Assembly: GCA_021399435.1 (NCBI GenBank)
Contig: JAJTUP010000050.1
Coordinates: 310,001 to 374,000 of the forward strand
Source: Diaporthe sp. PMI_573
Lineage: Eukaryota > Ascomycota > Sordariomycetes > Diaporthales > Diaporthaceae
Length of the DNA: 64,000 nt
Direction of reading: 5' to 3'
The notes beneath the pieces are model-generated. The model ran no database searches. It worked only from the letters and a program-made list of their open reading frames with translations, and was not told the DNA's origin. Made by a program: the position numbers and the translations under genes. Positions 50,880 to 62,022 of the stretch are shown one piece after another; position 1 is the stretch's first letter; each line of letters starts with the position of its first letter.

Positions 50880-51780
50880 TGGCATCGGCAGCTAGTTCGG
50901 CCCTTCGACTTTTGCTGTCCTTCGGGGGCTGAAATCCGGCTGACTGTCCACCTACGTTACAACGATTAATGTCATTTGACATCAACACTCCGTGAGGTTG
51001 CTGTAATGAAATCCGGTTGGCTGTGATTTTGAGAAATGTAGAAGAAGAACGATATGAAACGGATTGAAGTACAAAAAGATTGACGCAGCACGAGCATTCA
51101 TATACCAACTAATATTTGCAATTAAGTCTTACTATTAAGAAGAACGGAATTTTGACGGGCTTTGAACACCACTCTGTACCACATGTACCAGCCCATGAAA
51201 TCGCGTAGGCGGGAAGACACGGATGCACGAGGTGCCAAGTCATTGTTCTGTCCGAGTTTTTGAACCGGTCAACATATATATATCGCGTCTCTACTTCGCT
51301 CCTATGTGCATCTCTACCAACCTCCCACTTCCAGAGGCTGGTTGTTGAGTGGATCGTGGATTCGAACCTCCCCTTTTCAAAACATTGAGGATTCATAATG
51401 CCACAAGCCCCATAATAACTTTTATAGGCGGTCTAGTTGATAAATTCCAGGTTGGAGATCTAGGTTCTTCGTTTCGTTTTCTTTCTCACTTCTCCTTCGG
51501 GGCTACTCTATCCTCGATCGGCTTCAGGGGAGGGTGCGCACCCATCTAGTCTATCATCTTGGAATCGAAATCAATGAGCGGGCTAGTATTGAGCGTGTAT
51601 GACTCCTTTATAGTATTCCTTACCGTACGTCGTGTTGTAAACGACTAGTCTATGTGAGAAAAAGTCTAACGCGCCATCTGTTTTTTTAGGTGCAAATATC
51701 CTCTTTCTTTCACATTTTCTAACCCACACCGATGAACTATCCCGTCTGGTTTACCTGACACTGCACGTGTCTGTACACGC
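50880..51780. other. interval without recognised genes
   Basis: Mostly AT-rich. No ORF, RNA gene or long repeat is supported. Confidence 0.4.
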
Positions 51781-51989
51781 AGTGTCGTCCCAGGCCGTCA
51801 CCAACAATCTGAGGACAACTCCAGAGGTGGCAAAAATATCATCCTGTGGCTTGATGATGGTTTCAAATGTCTTGGTAACGACACTGCCCAGACGGGCGGT
51901 AAGTTGCTGGTTGATACAGAACCCGGATATAGACATCCACACGGTTTAGTCGTTCCTCTTGTGCAAGAACAGCCCCATCCACTATGCGA

Positions 51990-52188
51990 AGTGGCGGCTC
52001 AAGGTATCCACAATCTATCCGCTGAGGACTGGTCCGTTATTGCAGAGTATTTGGCGATCCTGAAACCATTGAAGATCGCGACGAAGCGTCTAGAGGGCCG
52101 GCCGCGAAAAGGCAAATTCGGCGCGATTTGGGAGGTTTTGTTGACAATGGAGTGGCTCCTGAAGCACTTAGAAGAGGCAAAGTTATGA
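51990..52188 (+). pseudogene. hAT transposase central fragment
   Basis: The frame AAQGIHNLSAEDWSVIAEYL, AILKPLKIATKRLEGR, FGAIWEVLLTMEWLLKHLEE matches the helical segment between the catalytic residues of hAT transposases (L..EDW..I..Y...L.P...AT..LEG). It ends at a TGA inside the 122-bp dispersed repeat. The same frame is open upstream to about 51780 without recognisable homology. Confidence 0.7.
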
Positions 52189-52531
52189 GCGAGGCTCAGC
52201 CCTGACCTGGGCGCCGTATGGGCCTGAGCTGTGCTGCGGTGCCTTTCGCCGATGCTACTGTCGTGCTCTACAGGAGACTGATGTAGAGGGAGCTCCACGG
52301 AATCACCACGGCTCACTGGTCACATGTTTGATATGGCCTTTGGTGTGAGTATTGTAGATATGGATGAGATTGAGTCTCTCTAAGCTATAGATGCGATGGA
52401 TGCTCGTCTTAAGTAGACGGAGCGTGATCACGTGTAAATCTGGGTACGTACCGTAAGGTCCCAGATTTGGCGTGACAGCTACGGCGCCCTCCACCGGGCC
52501 TCCGACGGGCCCGAAGTGCTGCCTTCCAACA
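52186..52531 (+). repeat. 122-bp dispersed repeat, copy 2, split by a solo LTR
   Basis: The parts at 52186-52258 and 52483-52531 together match copy 1 (35595-35716) with a few substitutions. The insertion between them is the LTR at 52259-52477 plus a second copy of gctac. Confidence 0.75.
52259..52477. mobile_element. 219-bp solo LTR with 5-bp target duplication
   Basis: The insert starts TGTCGTGC and ends CGTGACA, with TG...CA ends and a short TGTC/GACA inverted repeat. It is flanked by the direct repeat gctac (52254-52258 and 52478-52482). The paralogous copy at 35.6 kb lacks the insert. No internal retroelement DNA is nearby, so it is a solo LTR left after recombination. Confidence 0.8.
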
Positions 52532-52690
52532 ACTAGTATTTCTGTTTCTTGACTTTAAAATCATATATTTTGGCTTTTAAAGTTTATGATTACTCTATTT
52601 GGGACTTAATATTCTAAAATTTACTATTAAAGATTCAAAACGAGGTTTCTCGTTTTCCTTAGTCTTAATGCAAGTTTAATTTGTCCATGA
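52532..52690. other. AT-rich spacer
   Basis: Nothing recognised. Confidence 0.4.
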
Positions 52691-53234
52691 ATGCTTTATA
52701 CTGTGATGCAGACCAAGTATAAATATAAGTCAATCCCGCCGCCGTCGCCAGAAAAAAAGAAGGAAAACAGACTCTCGAAACATTTTTATTCATATTATTC
52801 CTGCGTCACAATTCATTCACCAGAAGAAGTCATTTCTACAAAAACATCCAATCCGAAGCTGGCGACAACATCTTCCTCAAATGCAGTAAAGATGCAAGGA
52901 AGGCAGACCCGCAGCAGCTCGAAAGCTGTGAAACCTCTCAAGACCGCGCAGTTGGCTACGCCGCCACCAGAGGCTGGCACTAGCACTACTGACACTCACC
53001 GAGCCCCCAGAGGTGACACCGATAACGAGGCGCCAGCAGACAAGGTTAAAAAGACGCCGAAGCAGCGCAAGAAAGATTCAAAACAGCCTACCAGCTGCCT
53101 CTCAAACATTCGATAGATTTTGAAGGACAATGAATCCGGATATTATGTTCAGCAGTGTGTAATGGCACTCAGGAAGCTGATGTACATAATTCTTTCTGCT
53201 GGTTTGGATCCAGATGGCAATCAAATTTCTTGCT
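52691..53234 (+). pseudogene. basic N-terminal ORF with in-frame stop, possibly gag-like
   Basis: The likely start is ATG 52892 (MQGRQTRSSSKAVKPLKTAQ), giving a short basic, Ser/Thr/Pro-rich peptide that stops with TAG at 53114-53116. The same frame stays open after it (ILKDNESGYYVQQCVMALRK, LMYIILSAGLDPDGN) up to about 53232, which suggests one protein broken by the stop. The basic head followed by a short helical segment is reminiscent of retroelement gag starts, but no diagnostic motif is present. Confidence 0.3.
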
Positions 53235-53367
53235 GGCACACCGCCTCCTGAATTACAACAACAAGAAGAACAAACCAACCCCCCCCCCCCCCAAAAAAAA
53301 GGGGAGACTGGAATGCAACGCCGACTCAGGTCTGAACCTAAACCCGCGCCCCTCCCTGTTCCTCCCG

Positions 53368-53460
53368 CTACCCTGCGCCATGTTCCGGGCTTAGCCAGCC
53401 CGGAGGATGGTCCAGCACTATGTTCCCGGTCTGGCCAACCGGGAGGATGGCGCAGGGTAG
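53368..53460. repeat. T-shaped palindrome, copy A (93 bp)
   Basis: Perfect 14-bp outer ar­ms (ctaccctgcgccat at 53368-53381; atggcgcagggtag at 53447-53460) enclose two hairpins: ccgggct-tagcc-agcccgg and a near-perfect cccggtc-tggcc-aaccggg. The two inner units are also diverged direct repeats (atgttcc...ggaggatgg). On paper it folds into a stem with two side hairpins. It is homologous to the core of copy B, 0.9 kb away. Confidence 0.85.
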
Positions 53461-54218
53461 AGAGCTGGAGTTGGTGGTGGATTGACTGTTTGCTTGGCGG
53501 TGGGATTTGGGTCAGGGAGAGTCCGGTATCTTGGTGGGCGGACAGGTGGAAATATGCAGGAGGAGAGTTGGGGGCAGGCGCTTCCGACAACTATAACAAC
53601 CAGAATTCTTTACCGAAAACCCGTGGGATTCGTTGCAAAACCACAATCGCCTTTACACACACGCACCTCGATCCCGGTTGACTAGTCTCTCGCTGTAGCG
53701 AACGAAGGGACCGGAATACAACGCCCGCCGACTGGAGCGAGTCCATCTCGCCTGTTATGTCTGAATCCCTCCCTGCCATAATCCCGTCCCTGTCCCTCCT
53801 ATACTATGATGACCGATGACGACAGTAATACCGAGAAGAGCGGCAATACAAGGCTAGAGAACCAACGGAATTGCTAGCATTGGGGACACTATTGACTTGC
53901 TGGGCGAGGCTGACATATGTGACGATGAGGCGATGGCATATGCATGCCAATCGGAAGTGGGCGTTACAAATCTGAAGCTGCTGCAAGCAAGGAGACAAGC
54001 ACCTGCAATGCAAGATCGAGAAAGAACAGGAGGATGTCGACGACATAGTGGAAGCCGAGAACATGGTCGTAGAACCATGTACCAATTTGTTCGGCGCACT
54101 CCAGAAAATGAGATTACCAAGGAGAAGGAACAATTCCTCGAGAAAATTCGACATGATTAGACGGAGTAAGAGACAAACGGGGCAAGTTTCGAGAGGGCGG
54201 CGGAGAGGAAAAAGAGAA
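53461..54218. other. spacer between the two T-shaped palindromes
   Basis: No supported gene. The stretch just after copy A (gagagctggagttggtggtgg) resembles the stretch just after copy B (gagagctggggttggttggt), so homology extends beyond the palindromes on that side. Confidence 0.4.
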
Positions 54219-54439
54219 AAGACAAGAAAATTATCTGTTTTTGTGACCTCGAATTGATCAGTGGTTGAAGCTGTGTTAGGAAGTACCCTATGCCATGTTC
54301 CGGGCTTAGCTAGCCCGGAAGATGGTCCCGCACTATGTTCCCGGTTTGGCTAACCGGGAGGATGGCATAGGGTACTTCCTAACACAGCTTCAACCACTGA
54401 TCAATTCGAGGTCACAAAAACAGATAATTTTCTTGTCTT
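54219..54439. repeat. T-shaped palindrome, copy B, with 78-bp perfect arms
   Basis: The left arm 54219-54296 and right arm 54362-54439 are exact reverse complements over 78 bp. The 65-bp centre holds two hairpins with perfect 7-bp stems (ccgggct/agcccgg and cccggtt/aaccggg). The 93-bp core (54283-54375) matches copy A. Differences in the outer arms occur as compensated pairs on both sides. No ORF is present. Confidence 0.9.
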
Positions 54440-54686
54440 GAGAGCTGGGGTTGGTTGGTGGTGGATGGTTGGGGGCTGCGATTTTGGTTAGAGCATCTGG
54501 TGGCGTTGGTGGTAGATGTCACGGTTTTGGCACCGTATCGGCCTCTCGTCCTCTATATGCATTGCATGCTTTCTCGCCGGGCTGATCACCCGGTTAGAAA
54601 GGCCGGGCTGATCACCCCGCTAGTTGACAATCTTGAGTGATACTGTGGATAGTTATAGAATTGAACGAGCAATCTAATCCAGTCAC

Positions 54687-54855
54687 TTTCGTGGCTTTAC
54701 GTTTCGTGGCTGTATATTCCGTGAAGGTACGCTTCGTGGCTGTATGTTTCGTAGCCGTAGATTGCGTGGCTGTATATTTCGTGGCCGTAGATTGCGTGGC
54801 TGCATGTTCCGTGGCTGTATGTTTCATGGCCGTATATTCCGTTTCCATAGCTCTC
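54687..54855. repeat. 15-bp minisatellite (about 11 units)
   Basis: Imperfect tandem units of the type cgtggctgtatgttt cover this stretch. In the minus-strand frame they encode repeating TATKH/TATQS pentapeptides, but without a recognisable gene. Confidence 0.8.
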
Positions 54856-57114
54856 TCGGGCTGGAATGAAGTCACATAAAATCAGAGAGATTTTCAAAAA
54901 ATGCAGTTCCAGTTTCAGAATTGCAACAAAAGTACGTACGATCAGTAGTGCAGGGTCGCCGCGAACCAGACCTCAGTCTCCAGAGCATCATGCGAGGATA
55001 AATCCATAGCCTGTCTCCAGAGACAGGACAGAACATTCTTTGAAAGTGTATCATTTAAATAGCGGCGACCTAGACCCCAGGCTATTCATAATTGATCAAA
55101 ATGCCACTAATAATGAGCCAGGAGTAGCTGGCTCAGTATTAGATAATAAAAACTATTTCTATAACTCTCAAAGGCATCTAAATCCCCATCTTCCGGTACA
55201 GGCGTCAAGGGGCCCACAGAACGTTGATAATTTGTATTGTCACCGTCGGCTCCGATGCCCACAGCACCTCACTAGTCTTAGACCGTAGGGGATCCTGATC
55301 TAGGGTTTTGAAAGTTGATTGCGCCTGGTCAGTTGAGGAAGACGAAGGTGCCTGGCTCCCATGCCGGTTAAGCAAGATAGAGTCGTTTTCGGATGCTTCG
55401 CCGTGCTCAGCACGAACACTGAGAAAAATGCTAGTCCTCATGTCGCTTAACCATCTTTCTGATACACTCCGATCCCCAAACTGGTTCATAAAATTCGTTG
55501 ATTATGCCTGAAGGAAAGTCTCCGTGCATTCAAGCCATAGAAAATATTAGTAAATATTGCGAGGGTATGCTATTCGTGGCGTGGGTTTTGATGCTCACTT
55601 ACCTTGATGGACAGTTCTGAGAAGCCAACAAATGAAAGTCCTCCTTGGGCATTGCAAAGGGCTCACATGAGGTAGGAGAGCTGCTTGCTCGAATAATTTG
55701 AATGCCAAAGCAGTGGAATTTGAGGCTTCGGTACTGTATATTCAAATACTCGACAGAAGTCCTGTTTTTTGAAAGGTTACATCATGGCTGTTGGATTGAG
55801 TACAGGGACTTGTGGCACGCAGGAAACTTTGTTGCATGTAAATGTTCATTTTTAGAGGTAATTTACTGTGGCATCATATTATTTATTTTGAATAAAGTAC
55901 GTATGTAGTAGTAAAGAAATCGGTACTGTACAATACAGTAGTGTACTTATGCTAATGTTTTATGCCCTGTTATAGCAAGCGAGCCTTCTATGTACGTTAC
56001 CTCATAGTGTATCTGCCGTACATAATAACGTACTATATTATCTAGACCCTTCATTCTAAAAAGAGTTACAAAGTACGGTGGACTTAATTAGTGTAAAATA
56101 TGGTTTTCTTTACAGTTCTTTCCATGTTTTAAAGGTTGGTTCTACAATCAATCTTATGTACTGTACATGTATGGTGTTTTACCAAGAGGTATGGTTTTAA
56201 GAAAGAAGGGCTTCCAGCAGCAGAGCAATCCAGACAAGCTGCTCACGCTGAATTCGGCACCCAGATGAAGATCGGCGCGTGGCGAAACTTCGAATCTCAT
56301 TATGTGATAATCGCCTCTTAAGGTAGGTCCCGTTAGCCTGTCTAGGATTGCCGGCCGCTCGGCACGGCAGTGAGCATCGTGTGATGCACAAGTTTCTATT
56401 AGAAGTGGCTGAGTCAAATTCGCCGGATCGACCCTTATCTTACAGATTGCCTCGATCGAGCCATTGATCTTGTCCAGACCGCTCCAGGATAACGGTTCTG
56501 AAGTTCTTTGAATAGTCGTTCGGTCTAGTCGAACACGTTGTCATATTTGAACCCCTTTCTAGAAAATAGCACGTGCTCAAATAGCCGAATCGAACAGCAA
56601 AATAGTGAACCCTCTGATATGTAACAAATATTCTCCTCTATACTTGTTTGTTTCTTACATTATGTTTCAAATGAGTGGTGTCTAAAAGTGAAAGGCTAAC
56701 ACGGTTTCGGCATTTAATGAGTGTCATGAGCGCTCACCGTATCTCGCTCCCCAGTCTAGATCATTCGACCTGCTTCAAATCCCGCAATCCAGTTGATTGT
56801 TCTGTAAGGAGTTGTACTATTTGTCGGGTAAAGTCCTTAATCATCCTTTGTATCTACACTTGGAACTGTCATGGTAAGTAACGTTGTGATAGTCCGAGTT
56901 AAGGTGAGCACCTTCGAGTGTTGTGAGATAGCACAGGAAACAGGTTTGTTGGGTGCAATGATGAAGATGTGTCAATTCTTCCAAATGCGATGTTGCATGT
57001 ATGTTGCTTGTTCTCAATAATACATGAAAAGCAGCTTCATCATATAGTTATGTGCAGGACGTCTTTGTGCGGCTCTGCCGCACTAATCTGCCTTGCGTTT
57101 AGCCTTGTGTTGTG
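54856..57114. other. 2.3-kb AT-rich interval without recognised genes
   Basis: ORFs are short and domain-free. Words such as gtactgta and tacagta recur at 55730-56040. The region looks like eroded intergenic DNA. Confidence 0.5.
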
Positions 57115-57880
57115 CCCTGTGTTGCTGGGGTAGAGCGTGACATCTGCCGCGTGAATCGTTCTCATCGTCCGCCTTATTGGTGCTCACGTTTCGCTACACC
57201 TGCATCAACGATGGTAGTCCGCATACATGCAGTCAGTAGCACCGGGATGATCGATTGGTTCCAATGTGGGGGGACTGCCGTGTTGCTGTCTTTCTTCTTT
57301 TCTCCTGCATATTACGGCGTCATCAGCGCGTCTTGCTTCCACGGCGGTTGGTGGTCGGGAGATGGTCCCGTTTGGCCAGAAATTGCCCAATGGTGGGTCT
57401 CTCGACCTCCAGCCTCGGAGTAGAGCGTGACTTCTGCTGCGTGTATCATTCCCATCACCAGCCTCGTTGGTGCCCGGCGCATCCCACCCTCCAATATCGC
57501 CGAGGGACCAGGGCTCTCGTTGGAAACTGGTGCCTTTCTGCTCCTGCATATTACGGCGTCAGCAGCGCGTCTTGCTTCCACGGTGGTTGGCGATCAGGAG
57601 GTGGTCCGTTATTACCTTTGAGGGACGAGGCCATCTTTTGAAACTGGTGCCTTCTGCTCCTACACCCTTCCGTTCTCAGCAGCACGTCTTGGTTCCACAG
57701 CGGTTGGCGATCCAGATGTGGTCGCCGTTTAGCCAGCAATCGCGTTCGCGTCAGGGGGTCTCTTCGCTTCCAGCCTCGTCGCCGGGGTAGAGCGTGACAC
57801 CTGCTGGGCGAACCATTCTCATCACTCGCCTTATTGGTGCCCATATCTCGCTAAACCTGCATTCATGATGGTTGTCTGCA
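57115..57880. repeat. imperfect long tandem-repeat array
   Basis: Segments containing gtagagcgtgacttctgctg followed by catcaccagcctcgttggtgc recur at about 57130, 57421 and 57787. Segments with tcctgcatattacggcgtca and gcgcgtcttgcttccacgg recur at about 57303, 57540 and (diverged) 57655. The period is about 240-370 bp. ORFs in it are repeat artefacts. Confidence 0.75.
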
Positions 57881-58407
57881 TGCACATGTAGTCAGGAACG
57901 CCGGCCAACGTCGGATGATCGATTCATTTCAATCTGGTTGGCTCATCAGTGCCCAAGAATTTTGTGTCGACAGTCTATGGCGCCGAAGCAGTCTCGCTAG
58001 CCTCGTCTATATGGCTGTTACAAGGCTGTCAATGTTTTTTGGGCCACGTGCCACAATCGTATTCTGAACCTACTGTTATCGGCATTGTTTTTCTTTTAAA
58101 CGCTGGGTGTTTAAGCGTTTACCACTGTATGAAGGGACCGCCTACATATTGCTTAAGAAGCATATCGACTGCTCGCCATGAATTAATCCTAAATCGTCGA
58201 AATCCGAGTTGCCTAGAGGTACATCAAAGGAGTCTTAGTCTCCATGTTGGGAGGCTAGACCTGGATATACTTAAACTAACTTCATACGATAAGGAAAGGC
58301 AGCAAGATTGTATTCGAAAGCCCGTTCCTAGCAGTCGCAGTATAATACAAGACTACTGCGTGGGGTCAAGGCCAACATAACCAACTGCCCTCGGCAGAGA
58401 AGGCTGG
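57881..58407. other. interval without recognised genes
   Basis: A 143-codon ORF (57949-58380) has no domain and is not called. Confidence 0.4.
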
Positions 58408-58600
58408 TTGATTTCGAAAACTACCTTCGCAAGGGCGATTGGAGGCGTACAGTCGGGCTTGATTCCCACATATGGCTGTGGAACCTCGGACAGTGTCAGA
58501 GGTTCGTTTAGAGGTAGCCGCGACCTCGTGAAGTGCATCAGTTCACTCTTGGCTGCGTTGAAGCACATTCCCCTTTCCTCTGCCCATAGACTTTCTCCGG
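58408..58600 (-). pseudogene. LINE (Tad1-like) reverse-transcriptase fragment
   Basis: The minus-strand frame AEERGMCFNAAKSELMHFTR, SRLPLNEPLTLSEV matches the segment after the RT catalytic core of Tad1/I-type elements (G..F...K.E..HF.R). Only about 40 residues are recognisable. The YADD catalytic part is absent. Confidence 0.6.
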
Positions 58601-58745
58601 GGCATTTCGAGGCACCTCCGCCGAACGGGAACCAGTTTTCAGCCAGCCCCGCCTTAATCAGCGCCTTCCTACGATCACCAAGGAATCTTTCTGCCCAAAA
58701 TGCTTCTACCGGATGCTTAGTTTTCCCCCAAGGTACTTTAGCACC

Positions 58746-58990
58746 CCTGCTTTTGGTACCCCCCCCCTCCTGCCTTTCAGGACCCCCCCTGCCTTCCAGG
58801 AACCCTCCTGCTTTTCTGTACCACCCCCTCTCATGCTTTTGGGTACCCCCTCTCCTGCCATTTAGGATCCCCTCTCCTGCCTTTCAGGACCCCTCTCTCC
58901 TGCTTTTCGGTATATCATGCTTTTCGGTACCCCCTCTCCTGCCTTTTAGGACCCCCTCTCCTGCTTTTCGCTACCACCCCCTCTCCTCAA
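58746..58990. repeat. CT-rich minisatellite (about 20-bp units)
   Basis: Units of the type ctcctgcctttcaggacccc and ctcctgcttttcggtacccc alternate through the stretch, with runs of C. No gene lies within. Confidence 0.8.
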
Positions 58991-60183
58991 GCGGGTAAGG
59001 CTTTTTATACTTAACAGGTATTGTTAATTCGGTCTTGGCGTTGAGTTTAAATGCAGCCCCAGTTGATGGCTTGTCGTGTGATATGGGACAATAAGAAAGG
59101 AGACAATGTAAGAGTTACAGTACAGTACTGTATGTATCCGTCTCTCTGAACTGAGTCATCTTAGGAGACCGTACCTTCGTCTACAACGGAAGGTTATTTC
59201 CACCTAGCCACCGTACTGCATGCATGCGCGACATTAAGAGGGATAATTTCGTATCTACAGAGTACTTCCTTATAGGGAAATGGTTGGTGCGGAGTAGCTA
59301 GGACTTTTATTCTAAGCGAGTAGCGATAAGATACGACTACAGAAAGTGAGCCTAAGTACATAGGTGTGAGCTCGGTAACATTAATTGCGTGAATGATCCA
59401 GCAGGTACTTTTGGACCTGTATAGTATTTCTGCCTTCTTTTATCGAGGGTATTTTGTTGAGTACTCCCAAAGAGTGAAATACTTCTGAATGAGCTTTTTG
59501 TCGACCACGTGTTCAGAGACGAATGCTGCAGGAAGGGCTAAATAGCGACTAGTACGTCATTCGCTGTTGGCGGAAAATATCACACAGTGGTGACGGAAAT
59601 GTGAGCATGAGATTCACGTATATGTACACCATGCCGAGAACTCCTCGAAAAAGACGGCAGAGAACAGAAGTCGGGCGCGGTGCAGACTCAAGAGCACGCA
59701 CAAGAGCCAGCGGGATCACGGAACATGGCACGCCATTGGGTCTTGGGGCTACTTCAGTCGAATACAGTCTCTGTAATAGTCTGGCGGTGGTGATTGACGC
59801 TTCGTGTAATGGTAGACTGAGATAAAGCCCTGTATACAAGCTTATCATTGTCAGTAGCGGTTTTTATCGAAGTACTACATCGTTCTGCGGGCAAGTCCAT
59901 GCTCCATTTCTCTTCGTGATGAGGGAACATCTCACCTCTTCCCTCACCATCAGAGCTTCTCGAGTGAATTGAGCTTTTACGAGAAAGCGCTGTTAGCGAC
60001 CATCCCACTCGTTCACGGAACATCAACATCCCAGAGTCTGGCATAGCATATGGATAGCATTCGAAAAACTATTCTTGTGATCCAGGTATGTTCCGATATT
60101 CCGTGTGCGTTGACTTCGATTGGTATGTTAAGACAATTATATTTATTGCCATTTTTTCACTTGCGTTAAAAACTGTCAACATA
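58991..60183. other. interval without recognised genes
   Basis: Short ORFs only. Nothing structured is seen. Confidence 0.45.
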
Positions 60184-60984
60184 TTACCCGTCTCGTTTGG
60201 CGGTGCCCTTGTCGGCCCTGACCACGTCGAGCGTTATGAGCGTGTCGAACTTGTCGCCGAGCAGCTCTTTCAGCTTGTCCTGTGGCAGGCTCTGGAGAGC
60301 CTTTATTGCCTCTTTGCAATCCTCCTCCCACTGATTTCGCTGCAATTCCCACCCCTTCAAAGTCTTTGTAAGACGAGCTTTGTTGCCCTCGGAGTCTTCG
60401 ATTTTCAGGAAGCGGAAGGTGATCTCCACATGATAACTTCCAACCCTTCCAAAGTCCATTGTGTGGTGCTCGGCCAGTGGATCTTCCAAGAATCTTTTCA
60501 CTTCGGGACATTCATCACACCCGGACCGTGTGCATGCTTTGGCAGCTTCCGCTGGGCGGGCCCAATCCTCTGGCTTCGCAGGCTCCTGGCCCACGGCCTT
60601 CGTAATGTAGGTTTCCACGAGCGATATGAAGCAACTCTTAATGGTTGGAGCGCCTGTGTTTACCGACGGAATCAATTCTGCCATCAGCTGTGGCAGGACT
60701 CTCTTTACTGTCTCCTTCTCGGCCTTGGGAGCCTGCGTCTGAAGCTTCAACAACAATTCAGAGGCTAAACCCTCGTTGTAAGCGCCCGCTCGGTCGTAGA
60801 GCGCCCGAATCGGTCCAACGACACTGGTTCGACGCTCCTTCTGTGCATCCTGGAAGATGGGGCAACCGGTTGGGTAGTGCTTCTTAAGGTGGTCGAAATA
60901 CCGGTCAAAATCGAAGGTCAAGATTGCGGGTGCCAGAAGAATGTGTAGAAGACGGTGAAGAAACAGGTCACAGACGCTGTTCAA
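60184..60984 (-). pseudogene. C-terminal part of a fungal 2OG-oxygenase-like protein
   Basis: The open frame has no ATG at its start, so it is a 3' part. It contains FDRYFDHLKKHYPTGCPIFQ, TVKRVLPQLMAELIPS, ACTRSGCDECPEVKRFLEDP and SYHVEITFRFLKIEDSEGNK, and ends in LPQDKLKELLGDKFDTLI. The CxxC segment with FL.DP and the preceding Y...CPIF helix resemble the C-terminal region of large fungal 2OG-Fe(II)-oxygenase-fold proteins. The iron-binding HxD...H part would lie upstream and is not found. Possible alternatives are an uncharacterised family sharing only this tail. Confidence 0.4.
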
Positions 60985-61178
60985 ATATTGGGGTTGGAGT
61001 AACAGCTTAATTCTCCCTGCCTGGACGGCAGCCTATGAAATTAGCCAACAAAACCTGATTGTCTGGTGAGTCAATCGGCACTTGTTCCGCTTCAATGTCC
61101 TTGTTTATCCAGAGCATGCTCCGAATCGCCCATCTTCCCTCTCTCCACGTAGAGGGCACCATCTTGATCCACTTATGA

Positions 61179-61346
61179 TCCCGCACGGACTCCGATACAA
61201 CAAGAAACGAAGCATTCGTACGAGCCAGAGAAGAGCTGCGCCAGATGCAGGATCGGTTCGCTCTCGCTGTGAAGGAACAGAAGGCAATTGTTGAGCAGAG
61301 TTGTATAGCGCCGCCTGGATCGGAGCCTGAAATGGAGTGGCGCTAA
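61179..61346 (+). pseudogene. coiled-coil C-terminal fragment
   Basis: An open frame right after a stop reads SRTDSDTTRNEAFVRAREEL, RQMQDRFALAVKEQKAIVEQ and ends MEWR. It is strongly helical and could be the last exon of a small coiled-coil protein. It lies antisense to, and just upstream of, the oxygenase-like fragment. Confidence 0.3.
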
Positions 61347-62022
61347 GATATTATTTCCACGAAACTTTGTAGCGTCTATGCGCCAGCAGTGGGTGCACGG
61401 AAGCCGAAGCGACCCACGGGTAATGCCACCATCGCCTAGATCTGCGCGCTGGGAGGGGAGGGCTCCACGTCTTCTGGCCTTCTGGCCTCCCCTCCTTCTG
61501 CCCCCCCCCCCACCACCTCCACTGGCTTCTCAAAGGCGCCGACGGTCTTGTCCCGCGCTTGTTGTATTAGGCCGGTCCTTGCGCAGCTCCAGCGTGGAGG
61601 TGAGTGAGGGTTGAGGTGTTTACTCTACCGTTGCCAGGACCGGGTGGCTAGAGCGTTTTGTGCACTGGCCATTGTGTCGTCCTATGTATATATACTATGC
61701 GCAACACCTGAATCCTGTGCCAGGCGCGGGGAGATCGATGTACCGATGGTCTTTTTGGCCCATGGGCCATGGGCGGCGGTGTGCGTGCCCCAAATCTCAC
61801 AAGTGAGAAATTTTCTTCCGCAGGCTCCTGCAGGGGAGTAAGCGGGGTAGAGACACCGAGGCAGACGTTAATCAGGTTAGTGCCGTTTACCTGCACGTGA
61901 CCTCAATTCACTTCGTGTCTTCCACAGACGAAAGGAGTCAATCGCCACACTCGCCCGACACTTATGCTTCACAGACTCCCAACACAAGCTTTCTACCATT
62001 GCTACATCCTTGTTCCGCTTTA
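61347..62022. other. interval with C-run, before the coiled-coil ORF
   Basis: Contains a run of C near 61501-61512. A possible short intron (61576 onwards GTGAGT) cannot be placed in a gene. Nothing else is recognised. Confidence 0.35.

Noticed and set aside
50800..50880. Possible similarity of the frame ending DSFIALGAVSDGIGS to the tail of the oxygenase-like fragment at 60.2 kb
   Set aside because: Only about 20 residues align by eye and the preceding frame is broken; not enough to call homology.
51340..51400. Word ggattcgaacc, like a tRNA T-loop on the minus strand
   Set aside because: The flanking bases do not form a 5-bp T stem, and no D arm, anticodon arm or acceptor stem can be drawn.
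57949..58380. ORF of 143 codons
   Set aside because: No domain, irregular composition and location between repeats and a LINE scrap.
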